The notes beneath the pieces are model-generated. The model ran no database searches, was not told where the DNA came from, and saw only the letters and a program-made list of their open reading frames with translations. A program made the translations under genes and the position numbers. Of a stretch of 40,666 bases of DNA, positions 14,773-23,510 are shown in pieces (within the stretch, counting starts at the first letter, position 1; each line of letters starts with the position of its first letter). This DNA is from an uncultured Clostridia bacterium (GTDB lineage: Bacteria; Bacillota; Clostridia; TANB77; CAG-508), in contig CAOTKV010000018.1 of assembly GCA_948530865.1 (NCBI GenBank), positions 1 to 40,666 of the forward strand, in the 5' to 3' direction.

Positions 14773-15653
14773 AATGTGGTGATAAAGAGTGGCAGCACTG
14801 CCAAGTAGAAAAAAGGGGATGCCCTGGATGTTATTATGATGAAAAAGGGGAAAAGAAAATGATAGAAAAAGTTAATCCAAAACATCCTGACAAAGTAGCA
14901 GATAGAATTGCAGGTGCAATAGTAGATTTAGGATATAAAATGCAAGAAAATCCTAAAATAGCAGTAGAGGTTTTAATAGGACATAGAAATTGCAAAATTA
15001 TTATAGAAAGTTCTGTTGTGTTTAATGAAACAGATATATTTGACATTGTATATAGGATCACACAAACCAATGATATAAGAATAGAGATAATACTAGCAAA
15101 ACAAGATGAGTACCTAGCAAACAATCAAAATGGAAAAATAAGATGTGGTGATAATGGAATATTTAAAGGTGTACCATTGACTGAAGAAGATAGACAAATA
15201 AGTTATTTAGCACATCAAATATACGATAAATACAATAGTGATGGTAAATATATATTAGACCAAAAAACAAATAAATGTATAATTTGTCAAAGTAATGCAA
15301 AAACTGAAGAACTAAAAAAATTATATCCAACAGCAACAATAAACCCATTAGGAGAATGGACTGGTGGGATAAATGTAGATACAGGAGCAACTAATAGAAA
15401 ATTGGGATCTGATATGGGAAATGCAGTAACAGGTGGAGGACTACACGGAAAGGATTTGTCAAAAGCAGATGTATCAGTAAATATATATGCACATCTAAAA
15501 GCACAAGAATTACAAAAGCCAATAAAATTATTTTGTGCAATAGGTGATGAAGAAATAGACGGAAAACCTTATGAAGAAATAGTAAAAATAGCAAAAGATT
15601 ATATAAATAATTTAGGTGGATTTGAAAAATTAGCAGAATGGGGATTATTTTAA
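14769..15653 (+). CDS. Zinc-finger / S-adenosylmethionine synthetase-like fusion
   Basis: 295 residues from GTG 14769; GGAGG at 14755-14759 is 9 nt upstream, and the codon overlaps the resolvase stop. Residues 1-30 have a Cys motif (KCGDKEW, HC, GCPGCYY). From about residue 31 the protein follows MetK: NPKHPDKVADRIAGAIVD, EVLIGH, IEIILAKQDEYLANN, GEWTGGINVDTGATNRKLGSD and TGGGLHGKDLSKADVS. At about 265 residues the MetK part is much shorter than cellular MetK (about 390). It would make SAM from Met and ATP, perhaps feeding the phage methyltransferase at 16627, but activity is unproven. Confidence 0.8.
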   Translation: MKCGDKEWQHCQVEKRGCPGCYYDEKGEKKMIEKVNPKHPDKVADRIAGAIVDLGYKMQENPKIAVEVLIGHRNCKIIIESSVVFNETDIFDIVYRITQTNDIRIEIILAKQDEYLANNQNGKIRCGDNGIFKGVPLTEEDRQISYLAHQIYDKYNSDGKYILDQKTNKCIICQSNAKTEELKKLYPTATINPLGEWTGGINVDTGATNRKLGSDMGNAVTGGGLHGKDLSKADVSVNIYAHLKAQELQKPIKLFCAIGDEEIDGKPYEEIVKIAKDYINNLGGFEKLAEWGLF

Positions 15654-15701
15654 AAGATAAAAAACAAACACAATAACCAGGAATAGGAGGTGTAATAAAA
15701 A

Positions 15702-15866
15702 ATGGCTATAATTAAAGCAATATTTATATTTTTTACAGGGCTTTATGCTTTGGCCAAGATGGTGGATGGAATGAATAATAAATACATAAACACCAAAGAT
15801 AAAGTTGTAAATTTGATAGAAATAGTTGTTAGTATAATATTAACATTTATTATATTTAAAATTTAG
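15702..15866 (+). CDS. Small membrane protein (54 aa)
   Basis: ATG 15702 is preceded by GGAGGTG. Two hydrophobic segments, IIKAIFIFFTGLYALA and LIEIVVSIILTFIIF, flank a short charged loop. Function unknown. Confidence 0.6.
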   Translation: MAIIKAIFIFFTGLYALAKMVDGMNNKYINTKDKVVNLIEIVVSIILTFIIFKI

Positions 15867-15878
15867 GAGGTGCAAAGG

Positions 15879-16304
15879 ATGAAAGTTCAAGAGGTACTTG
15901 AAAATTATAATTCACTAAAAGCAAGTATAAGCATTATAGAAGGAGAAATACAAGAGTTAGAAAATGATATATTAGATTGTAAAAGTTCTAATTTAGATGG
16001 TATGCCAAAGCCTAAAGGTTTTGTGAGTTCTAATATAGAAACTTATGTCGCAGAAAAACAAGAGAAAATAGAACAGAAACAAAGGTATATAGATAGAACA
16101 AAAACAAAATTAAAAATAGTTGAAGATTTAGTAAAAACATTAAAAAAATACAACCAGGATATAATTGATATGAGATATTACCAAATGTTAAGTATAGAGG
16201 AAATAGCAGTAAAAAAAGATAGAGGGTATGGAGCAATACAAAAAACTATTGATAGATCAATAAGATTTATGCAAAAAGAATACAATAAAAATAAAATGTC
16301 TTAA
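15879..16304 (+). CDS. ArpU/RinA-type late transcription regulator
   Basis: 141 residues from ATG 15879 (AGGAGG 8 nt upstream; the in-frame GTG 15870 overlaps the SD). A long N-terminal coiled coil is followed by a sigma-70 region 4-like HTH: IIDMRYYQMLSIEEIAVKKDRGYGAIQKTIDRSIRFM. This layout and its position just before a terminator and the packaging genes match ArpU/RinA-type activators of late genes. Confidence 0.8.
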   Translation: MKVQEVLENYNSLKASISIIEGEIQELENDILDCKSSNLDGMPKPKGFVSSNIETYVAEKQEKIEQKQRYIDRTKTKLKIVEDLVKTLKKYNQDIIDMRYYQMLSIEEIAVKKDRGYGAIQKTIDRSIRFMQKEYNKNKMS

Positions 16305-16418
16305 TTTTGTACATAAAATTTACATATTTTGTCTATATTTTTTCAAAATATACTATGTTATAATTATAATTGAGAAAATTGTAAATACCTTTTTCATTTC
16401 TCCTTTGTAAAATAGATT

Positions 16419-16452
16419 AAAGGTCACCGATAGAGATGTCGGCGACCTTTTT
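16419..16452 (+). terminator. Terminator after the late regulator
   Basis: AAAGGTC-A-CCGA pairs with TCGG-C-GACCTTT followed by TTT. It ends the early operon ahead of the tRNA and late genes. The A/T-rich stretch 16320-16370 upstream includes two TATAAT hexamers and may hold a promoter, but no convincing -35 is visible. Confidence 0.8.
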
Positions 16453-16456
16453 ATAT

Positions 16457-16530
16457 TGCAGAATAGTGAAATGGTATCACAAACGGCTTTGATCCGTTTA
16501 TTTCTAGTTCGAGTCTAGATTCTGCAACCA
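16457..16530 (+). tRNA. tRNA-Gln (anticodon UUG)
   Basis: The cloverleaf folds completely by eye. Acceptor TGCAGAA/TTCTGCA has the U1-A72 pair usual for tRNA-Gln; D arm is GTG/CAC; anticodon arm is AACGG/CCGTT with loop CTTTGAT (anticodon TTG); T arm is TCTAG/CTAGA with loop TTCGAGT. CCA is encoded. It decodes CAA, which is very frequent in these genes. It sits 5 nt after the terminator, in the gap before the methyltransferase. Confidence 0.92.
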
Positions 16531-16550
16531 AAAGATAAAGGAATATGCCT

Positions 16551-16706
16551 ATGAATTTAAGTAGATGTATGATAAGAAGCTGCAAAAACTGCAGATACGA
16601 ATCCAGTTGTTTTAAGGAGTACAAAAATGAATATTCAAAAAATAAGCATAGAAAAACTAAAACCAGCAGAATACAATCCAAGAAAAGATCTAAAACCAGA
16701 GGATGA
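16551..16706 (+). CDS. Small cysteine-rich protein (51 aa), tentative
   Basis: ATG 16551 with AAAGGA 8 nt upstream. The N-terminal part has CMIRSCKNCRYESSC, a compact four-Cys motif as in small phage zinc proteins. The second half lies in the methyltransferase gene in another frame and has low complexity, so the product may be real only for its first half, or not at all. Confidence 0.4.
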   Translation: MNLSRCMIRSCKNCRYESSCFKEYKNEYSKNKHRKTKTSRIQSKKRSKTRG

Positions 16707-17817
16707 AGAATATCAAAAAATAAAAAAGAGTCTAATTGAATTTGGATATGTAGCACCTGTTATAGTTAATTCAGATATGACTGTTATTGGTGGACACCAA
16801 AGACTAAAAGTATTAAAAGAGTTAGGTTATACGGAAATAGAATGTAATATTGTTGACCTAGATAAAGACAAAGAAAAGGCTTTAAATATAGCATTAAATA
16901 AAATAACAGGCGAGTGGGACAATGCTAAATTAGAAGAATTACTTGCAGAACTAAAAGAAGCAGATATTGATATGGATATGACAGGTTTTAGTTTTGATGA
17001 AGTAGATAATATGCTGAAGGACATAACAGGTTCAAAAGAAGATGACTTTGATTTAGATCAAGCATTAGATGAAATAGAAGAACCAGTAAGCAAACCAGGA
17101 GATGTTTGGATATTAGGTCGACACAGACTAATGTGTGGAAATAGTACGCAAAAAGAAGATGTTATGCATCTTATGAATAAACAAGAAGCAGATATGCTTC
17201 TTACAGATCCTCCATACAATGTTGACTATGAAGGGAAAACATCTGCAGCTTTAAAAATTGAAAACGATAATATGAATGAAACTGAATTTTATAACTTTTT
17301 AATTGATGCTTTTAGAAATATGTTTGAAAGTGTAAAACACGGTGGATCTATATATGTATTTCACGCAGATACAGAAGGACTAAACTTTAGAAATGCATTT
17401 AAAGCAGTAGGCTTTAAATTAGCACAATGTCTAGTATGGGTTAAGAATACTTTTGTAATGGGTAGACAAGATTATCAATGGAGACACGAACCAATTTTAT
17501 ATGGATGGAAAGAAGGTGCAGGACATTACTTTGTAGATAATAGAAAACAAAGTACAGTATTAGAATTTGACAAACCAAGTAGAAATGCAGAACATCCAAC
17601 AATGAAGCCAATAGATTTATTAGTATATTTAATCAAGAACTCTAGTAAGGAAAATGATTTAATACTTGATTTATTTGGAGGAAGTGGATCAACATTGATA
17701 GCTGCAGAACAAGTACAAAGAACCTGCTATACAATGGAATTAGATCCTAAATATTGCGATGTAATAATAAGAAGATGGGAAAACCTAACAGGACAAAAAG
17801 CAATATTAGAGAAATAA
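16627..17817 (+). CDS. DNA methyltransferase with N-terminal ParB-like domain
   Basis: 396 residues. Residues 1-100 are a ParB/Srx-like domain (IEKLKPAEYNPRKD, VIGGHQRLKVLKELG). The methylase domain has the amino-methyltransferase motif DPPY at about 195-198 and the SAM-binding FGGSGST at about 351-357, in the order DPPY then FxGxG, as in beta-class N6-A or N4-C enzymes. No restriction partner is nearby, so self-protection or gene regulation is likely. The upstream SAM-synthetase-like gene could supply its cofactor. SD AAGGAG. Confidence 0.92.
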   Translation: MNIQKISIEKLKPAEYNPRKDLKPEDEEYQKIKKSLIEFGYVAPVIVNSDMTVIGGHQRLKVLKELGYTEIECNIVDLDKDKEKALNIALNKITGEWDNAKLEELLAELKEADIDMDMTGFSFDEVDNMLKDITGSKEDDFDLDQALDEIEEPVSKPGDVWILGRHRLMCGNSTQKEDVMHLMNKQEADMLLTDPPYNVDYEGKTSAALKIENDNMNETEFYNFLIDAFRNMFESVKHGGSIYVFHADTEGLNFRNAFKAVGFKLAQCLVWVKNTFVMGRQDYQWRHEPILYGWKEGAGHYFVDNRKQSTVLEFDKPSRNAEHPTMKPIDLLVYLIKNSSKENDLILDLFGGSGSTLIAAEQVQRTCYTMELDPKYCDVIIRRWENLTGQKAILEK

Positions 17818-17836
17818 CGGAGGTGGGTGATATGTA

Positions 17837-18496
17837 TTGAATGAATCTAATGTAGAAAATATAAAAAACGATTATTTACAAGGAATGAAATACAACGATA
17901 TTATAGATAAATATAATATCACTCTACCTGAATTAAGAAGTATTATTCGTACAAATAAATTGACTAGAAGTAGAAGCGAAATAAAAAAAGGAAATACAAA
18001 TTCAATAGGCAATAAAGGTGGCCACGCACCTGAAGGAAATAAAAACTCCGTTGTTACTGGAGAATATGAAAATATATACAAAGATGTATTAGAACCTGAA
18101 GAATTAGAATTGTATGAAAAAATAAAAACAGACGATAGAGAACAATTACTTATAGAAGAATATAAAATACTTACTATTCGAGAACAAAGGATGTTAAAAA
18201 GAATACAAGAATTAAAACAGCGTGGTAAAGATATGACAATAAACTTCATTAGGAATAAAAAGAGCAAATCAGAAGTGGAAACAGTAACAGATGCAGAACC
18301 AACTTTAAATATGATACAAAGAATAGAAGATGGACTTACAAGAGTTCAAGAAGCAAAAAGAAAAGTATTAGAAAGTCTGGCAAAACTTAATACTAACGAA
18401 GATAATAAAACATTAAATGTAAATTTATTAGGAAGTAATCCTTTGTTAGAAAGTATAAACAGACAATTGGGTGGTGGTAATAATGGAACAAAATGA
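17837..18496 (+). CDS. Terminase small subunit
   Basis: 219 residues from TTG 17837 after GGAGGTGGGTGA. The N-terminal HTH (MKYNDIIDKYNITLPELRSIIR) is followed by NSIGNKGGHAPEGNKNSVVTGEY, the typical TerS motif of YqaS-like terminases, then a long helical region for oligomerisation. It recognises pac or cos sites and guides TerL. The end overlaps the TerL gene by 14 nt. Confidence 0.9.
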   Translation: MNESNVENIKNDYLQGMKYNDIIDKYNITLPELRSIIRTNKLTRSRSEIKKGNTNSIGNKGGHAPEGNKNSVVTGEYENIYKDVLEPEELELYEKIKTDDREQLLIEEYKILTIREQRMLKRIQELKQRGKDMTINFIRNKKSKSEVETVTDAEPTLNMIQRIEDGLTRVQEAKRKVLESLAKLNTNEDNKTLNVNLLGSNPLLESINRQLGGGNNGTK

Positions 18497-19910
18497 GGAA
18501 TTTCCACTATCTGAAAAATATATTGATTTTTTAAAACACGAGTGTAGTACAGAGTTTTTAGAAGGAACAACATTTGCTGGTAAAACAACAGTTGCTGTTC
18601 CTAAATTTATGTTTAAAGTTGCTCAAAGCACCAAAAAATTACATATAATTGCAGGACTTGACCTTGGAACAATTGAAAAGAACATTATAAACAAGGATAA
18701 AGGACTTCTTGAAATGTTTGGTAATTTTGTAGAATATAATCCAAATGGTAAAGGAATACACTCATTACCACATATTATTCTACATAATCAAAATAATATA
18801 AATAATGAAGATAAAATAATATATGTTATAGGATATGATAACAAAACTAGATGGAAAAAGGTACTTGGTGGTCAATATGGATGTATTCTTATAGATGAGT
18901 TTAATATAGCAGATATGGACTTTGTAAGAGAAATTTTTATGCGTTGTGATTATAGAGTATGCACAATGAACCCTGACGATCCAAATAAAGATTGCTATAA
19001 ACAATATGTTAATAAATCAAGGCCAATAGATAAATATAAAAATGATGCTCCACTAGAACTATTAAATATGCTAAATGAAGAACAGATGGATGATTGGACT
19101 TGGTGGTATTTTTCTTTTGATCACAATAAAAGTTTAACACCAGAGAAGAAACAAAGTATTATAAATTCCGTTCCAGTAGGTACGAAGTTATGGAAAAATA
19201 AAATAAAAGGATTACGAGGCAAGTCCACAGGACTTGTTTTTCTTAATTTTGATAGAAGAAAACATTGTATTACTAAAGAAGAGGCAAAACAATATTTAAA
19301 AACATCAGGAAGTGAAAAGATACAATTAACAACAAAGCCAATAACAACAAGACAAACAGATGAGCATTTTATAATATTTACTGCAGCATTAGATACAGCA
19401 TACAGTTCTTTAAGCCCTGACACAATAGCGATGTCATTTGCAGGAATAACAAATAAAGGTAAATACATCCTGCTAGATGAAAGAGTTTACAACAATGCAA
19501 ATTTAGATCAGCCACTTGCACCAAGTGATACAGTAAAGAATTTTGTTGATTTCCTGGAAAGAAATAGAAAAGAGTGGGGACTAGCAAAAAATGTATTTAT
19601 TGATTCAGCTGATCAAGCAACAATAAAAGAATTTGCAAAATATAAAAGACAAACAGGATGTGTATATGTGTTTAATTCTGCTTGGAAAGCTAAAATGCTG
19701 ATAATAGACAGAATAAATACACAATTAGGATGGTTCAAAGATAATTGTTACTTTATAGTTGATACTTGTACAAATTATTGTGATGAACTAGATGTGTATA
19801 GTTGGAAAGAGGACAAAGACAATGAACCTGAAGATGGAAACGACCATATGGTTAATAGTTGTCAGTATAGTTGGATTCCATATGTAAGTAAAATAGGAGT
19901 GAAAAAATAA
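18483..19910 (+). CDS. Terminase large subunit
   Basis: 475 residues from ATG 18483 (GGTGGTGG upstream). The ATPase domain has Walker A EGTTFAGKTT at about 27-36 and Walker B GCILIDEFN near 137. The C-terminal RNase-H-like nuclease has the acidic motifs AALDTAY, FIDSAD and DGNDHMVNSC. A PBSX-type terminase_3 family member. It packages DNA into the prohead with TerS and the portal. Confidence 0.95.
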   Translation: MEQNEEFPLSEKYIDFLKHECSTEFLEGTTFAGKTTVAVPKFMFKVAQSTKKLHIIAGLDLGTIEKNIINKDKGLLEMFGNFVEYNPNGKGIHSLPHIILHNQNNINNEDKIIYVIGYDNKTRWKKVLGGQYGCILIDEFNIADMDFVREIFMRCDYRVCTMNPDDPNKDCYKQYVNKSRPIDKYKNDAPLELLNMLNEEQMDDWTWWYFSFDHNKSLTPEKKQSIINSVPVGTKLWKNKIKGLRGKSTGLVFLNFDRRKHCITKEEAKQYLKTSGSEKIQLTTKPITTRQTDEHFIIFTAALDTAYSSLSPDTIAMSFAGITNKGKYILLDERVYNNANLDQPLAPSDTVKNFVDFLERNRKEWGLAKNVFIDSADQATIKEFAKYKRQTGCVYVFNSAWKAKMLIIDRINTQLGWFKDNCYFIVDTCTNYCDELDVYSWKEDKDNEPEDGNDHMVNSCQYSWIPYVSKIGVKK

Positions 19911-21487
19911 TGAAACTTGGAGAAAGAGTGAAAAATATGATTAGATCGTGGTTAGATATTAGACCAGCACAAGGTCAAACATTTATAATAAATGAAAATA
20001 TGGATTTTCAAGCTAATTGCATAAAGAATAAGATATGGTATAGAGGAGATAGTAGAGAATTATCTGAATTTTATAGTCAGTTAATGTTTGCTGGAGATAC
20101 TTTTTGGGGTGCAACACAAACGGCAGATATTAGAATGAAAAAATCACATTCAGGACTACCAAAGTTAATAATAAAAACTATTATAAATACAGTTATGACA
20201 GACTATGCAGGTGATGATGTAGAAGATGAATATTGGAAAGAAGTTAACAAAGAAAATGAATTTGATAGTAAAATGTTAAAGGCTTTATTAGGAGATTTGT
20301 TACATATAGGCGATGGTGCAATAAAAATAAACTATGATGCTGATATATCTGATAAAGCAATTCTTGAATGGGTAGATGGCTCAAAAGTGGATTTTACATA
20401 TAAAAGAGGTAGGTTAGTAGAGTTAGTATTTAAATCTTTTCACGAAGAAGGAAATACAACATATTTACTAGAAGAACATTATGGATTCGGATATATAACT
20501 TATAAGTTATTAAAAGATGGCCAAGAGGTAAGTTTAAATAAAGTTCCTGCATTAGCAAAACTTAAAAATATAACTTTTGATAAATCAATAATGTGGGCTG
20601 TACCAGTAATGTTAAGCGAATCAGTAAAATATAAAGGTAGAGGAGAGTCTATTTTCGAAGGAAAATATGACTCTTTTGATAGTTTAGACGAAATTATATC
20701 TCAATGGCTAGAAGCAGTTAGAGCAGGAAGAGCAATAAAATATATTCCTGAAAGTATGATTCCAAGAGATCCTGAAACAGGAGAACTTTTATTAAATAGC
20801 AATCCATTTGACAATAAATATATTTCTCCTGAAGGAAATATGTCAGAAAACGGACAAGATACTATTGAAATAAAACAAGCAGAAATACCAACAGAAAATT
20901 ACTTACAATCATATATCACATTTTTAGATCTATGTTTACAAGGAATTGTAAGTCCATCAACACTTGGAATTGATACAAAGAAACTAGACAATGCTGAAGC
21001 ACAAAGGGAAAAAGAAAAAACTACTCTATATACTAGAGGTTTAATAATTGATACATTATCAGAGTTTATTCCAAAGGTTATTAATACAGTTTTAAAATCA
21101 AGAGACCAAATGGAAAATAAAGGTTTATCTGAAGATATAGAAGTTAGTTTAAAATTTGGAGAATACAGCAATCCTTCATTTGAAGCACAAGTTGAAACAG
21201 TTGGAAAAGGAAAACAACAAGGAATAATGTCAATAGAGGCCTGTGTAGAAGAATTATATGGCGATTCTAAAGATGAAGAGTGGAAACTAGAAGAAATTGC
21301 AAGATTAAAAGCAGAACAAGGAATTGTTGATATAGAAGAACCAGCAGTAAACTTTGATTTAGAAATGGAAGAAGATACAACAAAAGAATTAGAACCTAAA
21401 GAAAAAAAAGCAGAACCAAAAGAAGAAAAAACAAAAGTAGAAGGTCAAAAAGAAGAAAAGAAAGACCAGGAGAAAGTAAATGAATAA
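19910..21487 (+). CDS. Portal protein (SPP1 gp6-like)
   Basis: 525 residues, coupled by TAATG to TerL. The layout fits SPP1-type portals: RSWLDIRPAQGQTFIINEN near the start, KLIIKTIINTVMTDY, HIGDGAIKINYD, and a C-terminal region with PSTLGIDTKKLDNAEAQREKEK. The last 40 residues are a repetitive Glu/Lys tail. It forms the dodecameric DNA gate of the head. Confidence 0.92.
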   Translation: MKLGERVKNMIRSWLDIRPAQGQTFIINENMDFQANCIKNKIWYRGDSRELSEFYSQLMFAGDTFWGATQTADIRMKKSHSGLPKLIIKTIINTVMTDYAGDDVEDEYWKEVNKENEFDSKMLKALLGDLLHIGDGAIKINYDADISDKAILEWVDGSKVDFTYKRGRLVELVFKSFHEEGNTTYLLEEHYGFGYITYKLLKDGQEVSLNKVPALAKLKNITFDKSIMWAVPVMLSESVKYKGRGESIFEGKYDSFDSLDEIISQWLEAVRAGRAIKYIPESMIPRDPETGELLLNSNPFDNKYISPEGNMSENGQDTIEIKQAEIPTENYLQSYITFLDLCLQGIVSPSTLGIDTKKLDNAEAQREKEKTTLYTRGLIIDTLSEFIPKVINTVLKSRDQMENKGLSEDIEVSLKFGEYSNPSFEAQVETVGKGKQQGIMSIEACVEELYGDSKDEEWKLEEIARLKAEQGIVDIEEPAVNFDLEMEEDTTKELEPKEKKAEPKEEKTKVEGQKEEKKDQEKVNE

Positions 21488-23006
21488 TGAATATGATGTT
21501 TCAAAGGCATTTCAAAGAATAGAAGAAACTCTTATAAAATCAATGAAAAGAAACCTTACAAGGCACTTAAACGAAGAAAGAGATCTTGATATGAATTGGA
21601 GTGCTTGGCAAACAGAACAATTAAAATCATTAGAGCATTTTAAAAGAAATAACAAAAAATTATTTAAAAATGATTTTTCTACAATAAATAATGATGTAGA
21701 AGCATTAATAAAACAAAGTTTTGAAAATGGAAAACTAGATCAAGAAAGAGTAATATTAGAAGCCATAAAAGAAGGTAATTTCAATAGTAATGACAAGCAA
21801 ATAAATAAATTATGGCATATTTATAAAAATACTAAAAACAAAAGAATTAAGAAAAAACAACTTACTAGAATATATGAAAAAACAGAACAAGCAGAATCAA
21901 ACTTTTTCAAAATAAATGATAGAAAACTTAATGCATTATTAAAAGAAACAACAGAGAATTTTCAAAAAGCAGAACTTTCAATATTAAGATATACTAATGA
22001 TCAATATAGAAAAATAATATATGATGCTCAAGTATATGCAAATACAGGTTCAGGAACAGTACAACAAGCAGTTGATATGGCCACAAAAGATTTTCTTTCA
22101 AAAGGAATAAATAGTATAGAATATTCAAATGGTGCAATGGTAAATATTGCAGCATATGCAGAAATGGCCATTAGAACAGCAAATAAAAGGGCATACTTAC
22201 AAGGAGAAGGAACAAAAAGGGCTGAATGGGGAGTACACACAGTCCTAGTTCCAAATCGTGGTGGAGGATGTCCTTATTGTATAAAGTTTCAGGGGAAAGT
22301 TTTTATTGATGATGTATGGAGTGGAGGAACAGAAGCAGAAAGTAAAGAAACAGGTTATCCTTTATTAAGTACAGCAATAAAAGCAAAATTATTCCATCCT
22401 AATTGTAAAGATACAGCACTTACATACTTTCCTGGTGTTAATTCAGAGGTAACACCACCTACTAGAGAGCAATTAAAACAAAAAGAAGAAAATTATAAGA
22501 ATGAACAAAAATTGAATTATATTGACAGAAATATACAAAAATATAGTAGGTTAGAATTAGGAAGTACAGATAATGAAAATGTAGAAAAATATCACAATAA
22601 AAGGTTACAATGGCAAGAATACAAAGAAAAATTTAAGATGAACCATCAAACAACATTTAGTGATATTATTGAAAGTGAAAAAATAAGGCAACAAGAATTT
22701 ATAAAAAGTAAAGTAACAGGTAATGTTATAAATGAAGTAGAAATAAAGGATGTTTCAAAACATTTAATAGATAGAGTAAGGCAAAGGGAAATAGAACTTG
22801 ATGACATTATAGATACATTGAAAAATCCACTAGAGTGTGGTAAAATAGTGTATGATATAGAAGAAAGACCAAGTTTTAAAGCAATAGGAGAAAAAACTAC
22901 TTTATATATAAACCCTGATACTGGAATAATAACAACAGTACATAAAACACATACAAAAATAGCAGAAAAATTGAAAGGAAAGAATAATAATGCAAATAAG
23001 AATTAG
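21480..23006 (+). CDS. MuF-type minor capsid protein with C-terminal nuclease-toxin-like domain
   Basis: 508 residues, much longer than plain minor capsid proteins. The helical N-terminal part is followed by a MuF/min_cap2 domain at about 150-325 (YDAQVYANTGSGTVQQAV, GGGCPYCIKFQGKVF, HPNCKDTALTYFPG). A linker leads to a C-terminal module at about 420-500: KHLIDRVRQREIELDDIIDTL ... GEKTTLYINPDTGIITTVHKT. That pattern (His/Arg helix, then a TTxxxNPDTGxIxTVxxT hairpin) resembles BECR-fold RNase toxins such as Ntox50/PBECR domains found on phage MuF proteins. The gene just downstream is a candidate immunity factor. Confidence 0.8.
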   Translation: MNNEYDVSKAFQRIEETLIKSMKRNLTRHLNEERDLDMNWSAWQTEQLKSLEHFKRNNKKLFKNDFSTINNDVEALIKQSFENGKLDQERVILEAIKEGNFNSNDKQINKLWHIYKNTKNKRIKKKQLTRIYEKTEQAESNFFKINDRKLNALLKETTENFQKAELSILRYTNDQYRKIIYDAQVYANTGSGTVQQAVDMATKDFLSKGINSIEYSNGAMVNIAAYAEMAIRTANKRAYLQGEGTKRAEWGVHTVLVPNRGGGCPYCIKFQGKVFIDDVWSGGTEAESKETGYPLLSTAIKAKLFHPNCKDTALTYFPGVNSEVTPPTREQLKQKEENYKNEQKLNYIDRNIQKYSRLELGSTDNENVEKYHNKRLQWQEYKEKFKMNHQTTFSDIIESEKIRQQEFIKSKVTGNVINEVEIKDVSKHLIDRVRQREIELDDIIDTLKNPLECGKIVYDIEERPSFKAIGEKTTLYINPDTGIITTVHKTHTKIAEKLKGKNNNANKN

Positions 23007-23223
23007 CAACGAGGATCTAAAGGCATTAAAAAAGATAAAAGATCCAAGAATAAATAGATATTTAAGTAAAATTGAAAACATAAGTGAAGATGAAGCAATT
23101 GCATTTATGGAATATTTGTATGATAAATCAAATGAATATTTAAAAGGAAAAAATTATACAGATACACCAGAAAGTATATTGTTAGAAAAAACAGCAGATT
23201 ACATTTATGACATAACAAAATAA
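22990..23223 (+). CDS. Candidate immunity protein for the MuF toxin domain (77 aa)
   Basis: Overlaps the MuF gene by 17 nt; AAAGGAAAG upstream of ATG 22990. The product is small and helical (MQIRISNEDLKALKKIKDPRIN...ENISEDEAIAFMEYLYDKSNEYL), acidic in the C-terminal half. A terminator follows. Immunity function is inferred only from gene order directly behind a toxin-like C-terminus. Confidence 0.6.
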   Translation: MQIRISNEDLKALKKIKDPRINRYLSKIENISEDEAIAFMEYLYDKSNEYLKGKNYTDTPESILLEKTADYIYDITK

Positions 23224-23237
23224 ATAGTTTAATTGTT

Positions 23238-23266
23238 TTAAGAGCCATAAGGCTCTTTTTTAATGC
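23238..23266 (+). terminator. Internal terminator, copy 1 of a 29-bp repeat
   Basis: AAGAGCC-ATAA-GGCTCTT followed by TTTT. The 29 bases are identical to 23792-23820. Located inside the head operon, it may partly attenuate transcription of the genes downstream. Confidence 0.85.
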
Positions 23267-23290
23267 TTTAATTTGAAAGGGGTGAGTAGT

Positions 23291-23482
23291 TTGAATGATA
23301 GAGCAAAGTTTGTAGAAGTAAGCAAGGAACAGCAAGATAGAATAGACTTAATAAGAAGTTCTTTTTCTAATATGTATGATGTGATAGATACAAACTGTAA
23401 ATCAAGCAGAGAAACATCATTAGTATTAACTAAATTAGAAGAAGCACAATTTTGGGCAAATAAAGGAATTACAAGAGAATAA
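23291..23482 (+). CDS. Acb2-like cyclic-nucleotide sponge candidate (63 aa)
   Basis: TTG 23291 with GGGGTGA upstream. The small helical product has VSKEQQDRIDLIRSSFSNMY, then SRETSLVLTKLEEAQFWANKGI. That C-terminal SRE-x-SL-x-x-TKLEEA-x-FWA pattern is the signature of the Acb2/Tad1 hairpin family, phage proteins that sequester cyclic (oligo)nucleotides and block CBASS/Thoeris signalling. It lies in the structural operon, as in other phages. The assignment is by motif recall, not search. Confidence 0.7.
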   Translation: MNDRAKFVEVSKEQQDRIDLIRSSFSNMYDVIDTNCKSSRETSLVLTKLEEAQFWANKGITRE

Positions 23483-23510
23483 AAAATATAATATTAGGAG
23501 GTAAAAGGAA

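Noticed and set aside
14859..15653. ATG 14859 as the start of the SAM-synthetase-like gene
   Set aside because: The GGAGG-spaced GTG 14769 overlapping the upstream stop is better supported, and the intervening Cys motif looks protein-like; ATG 14859 remains possible as an internal start.
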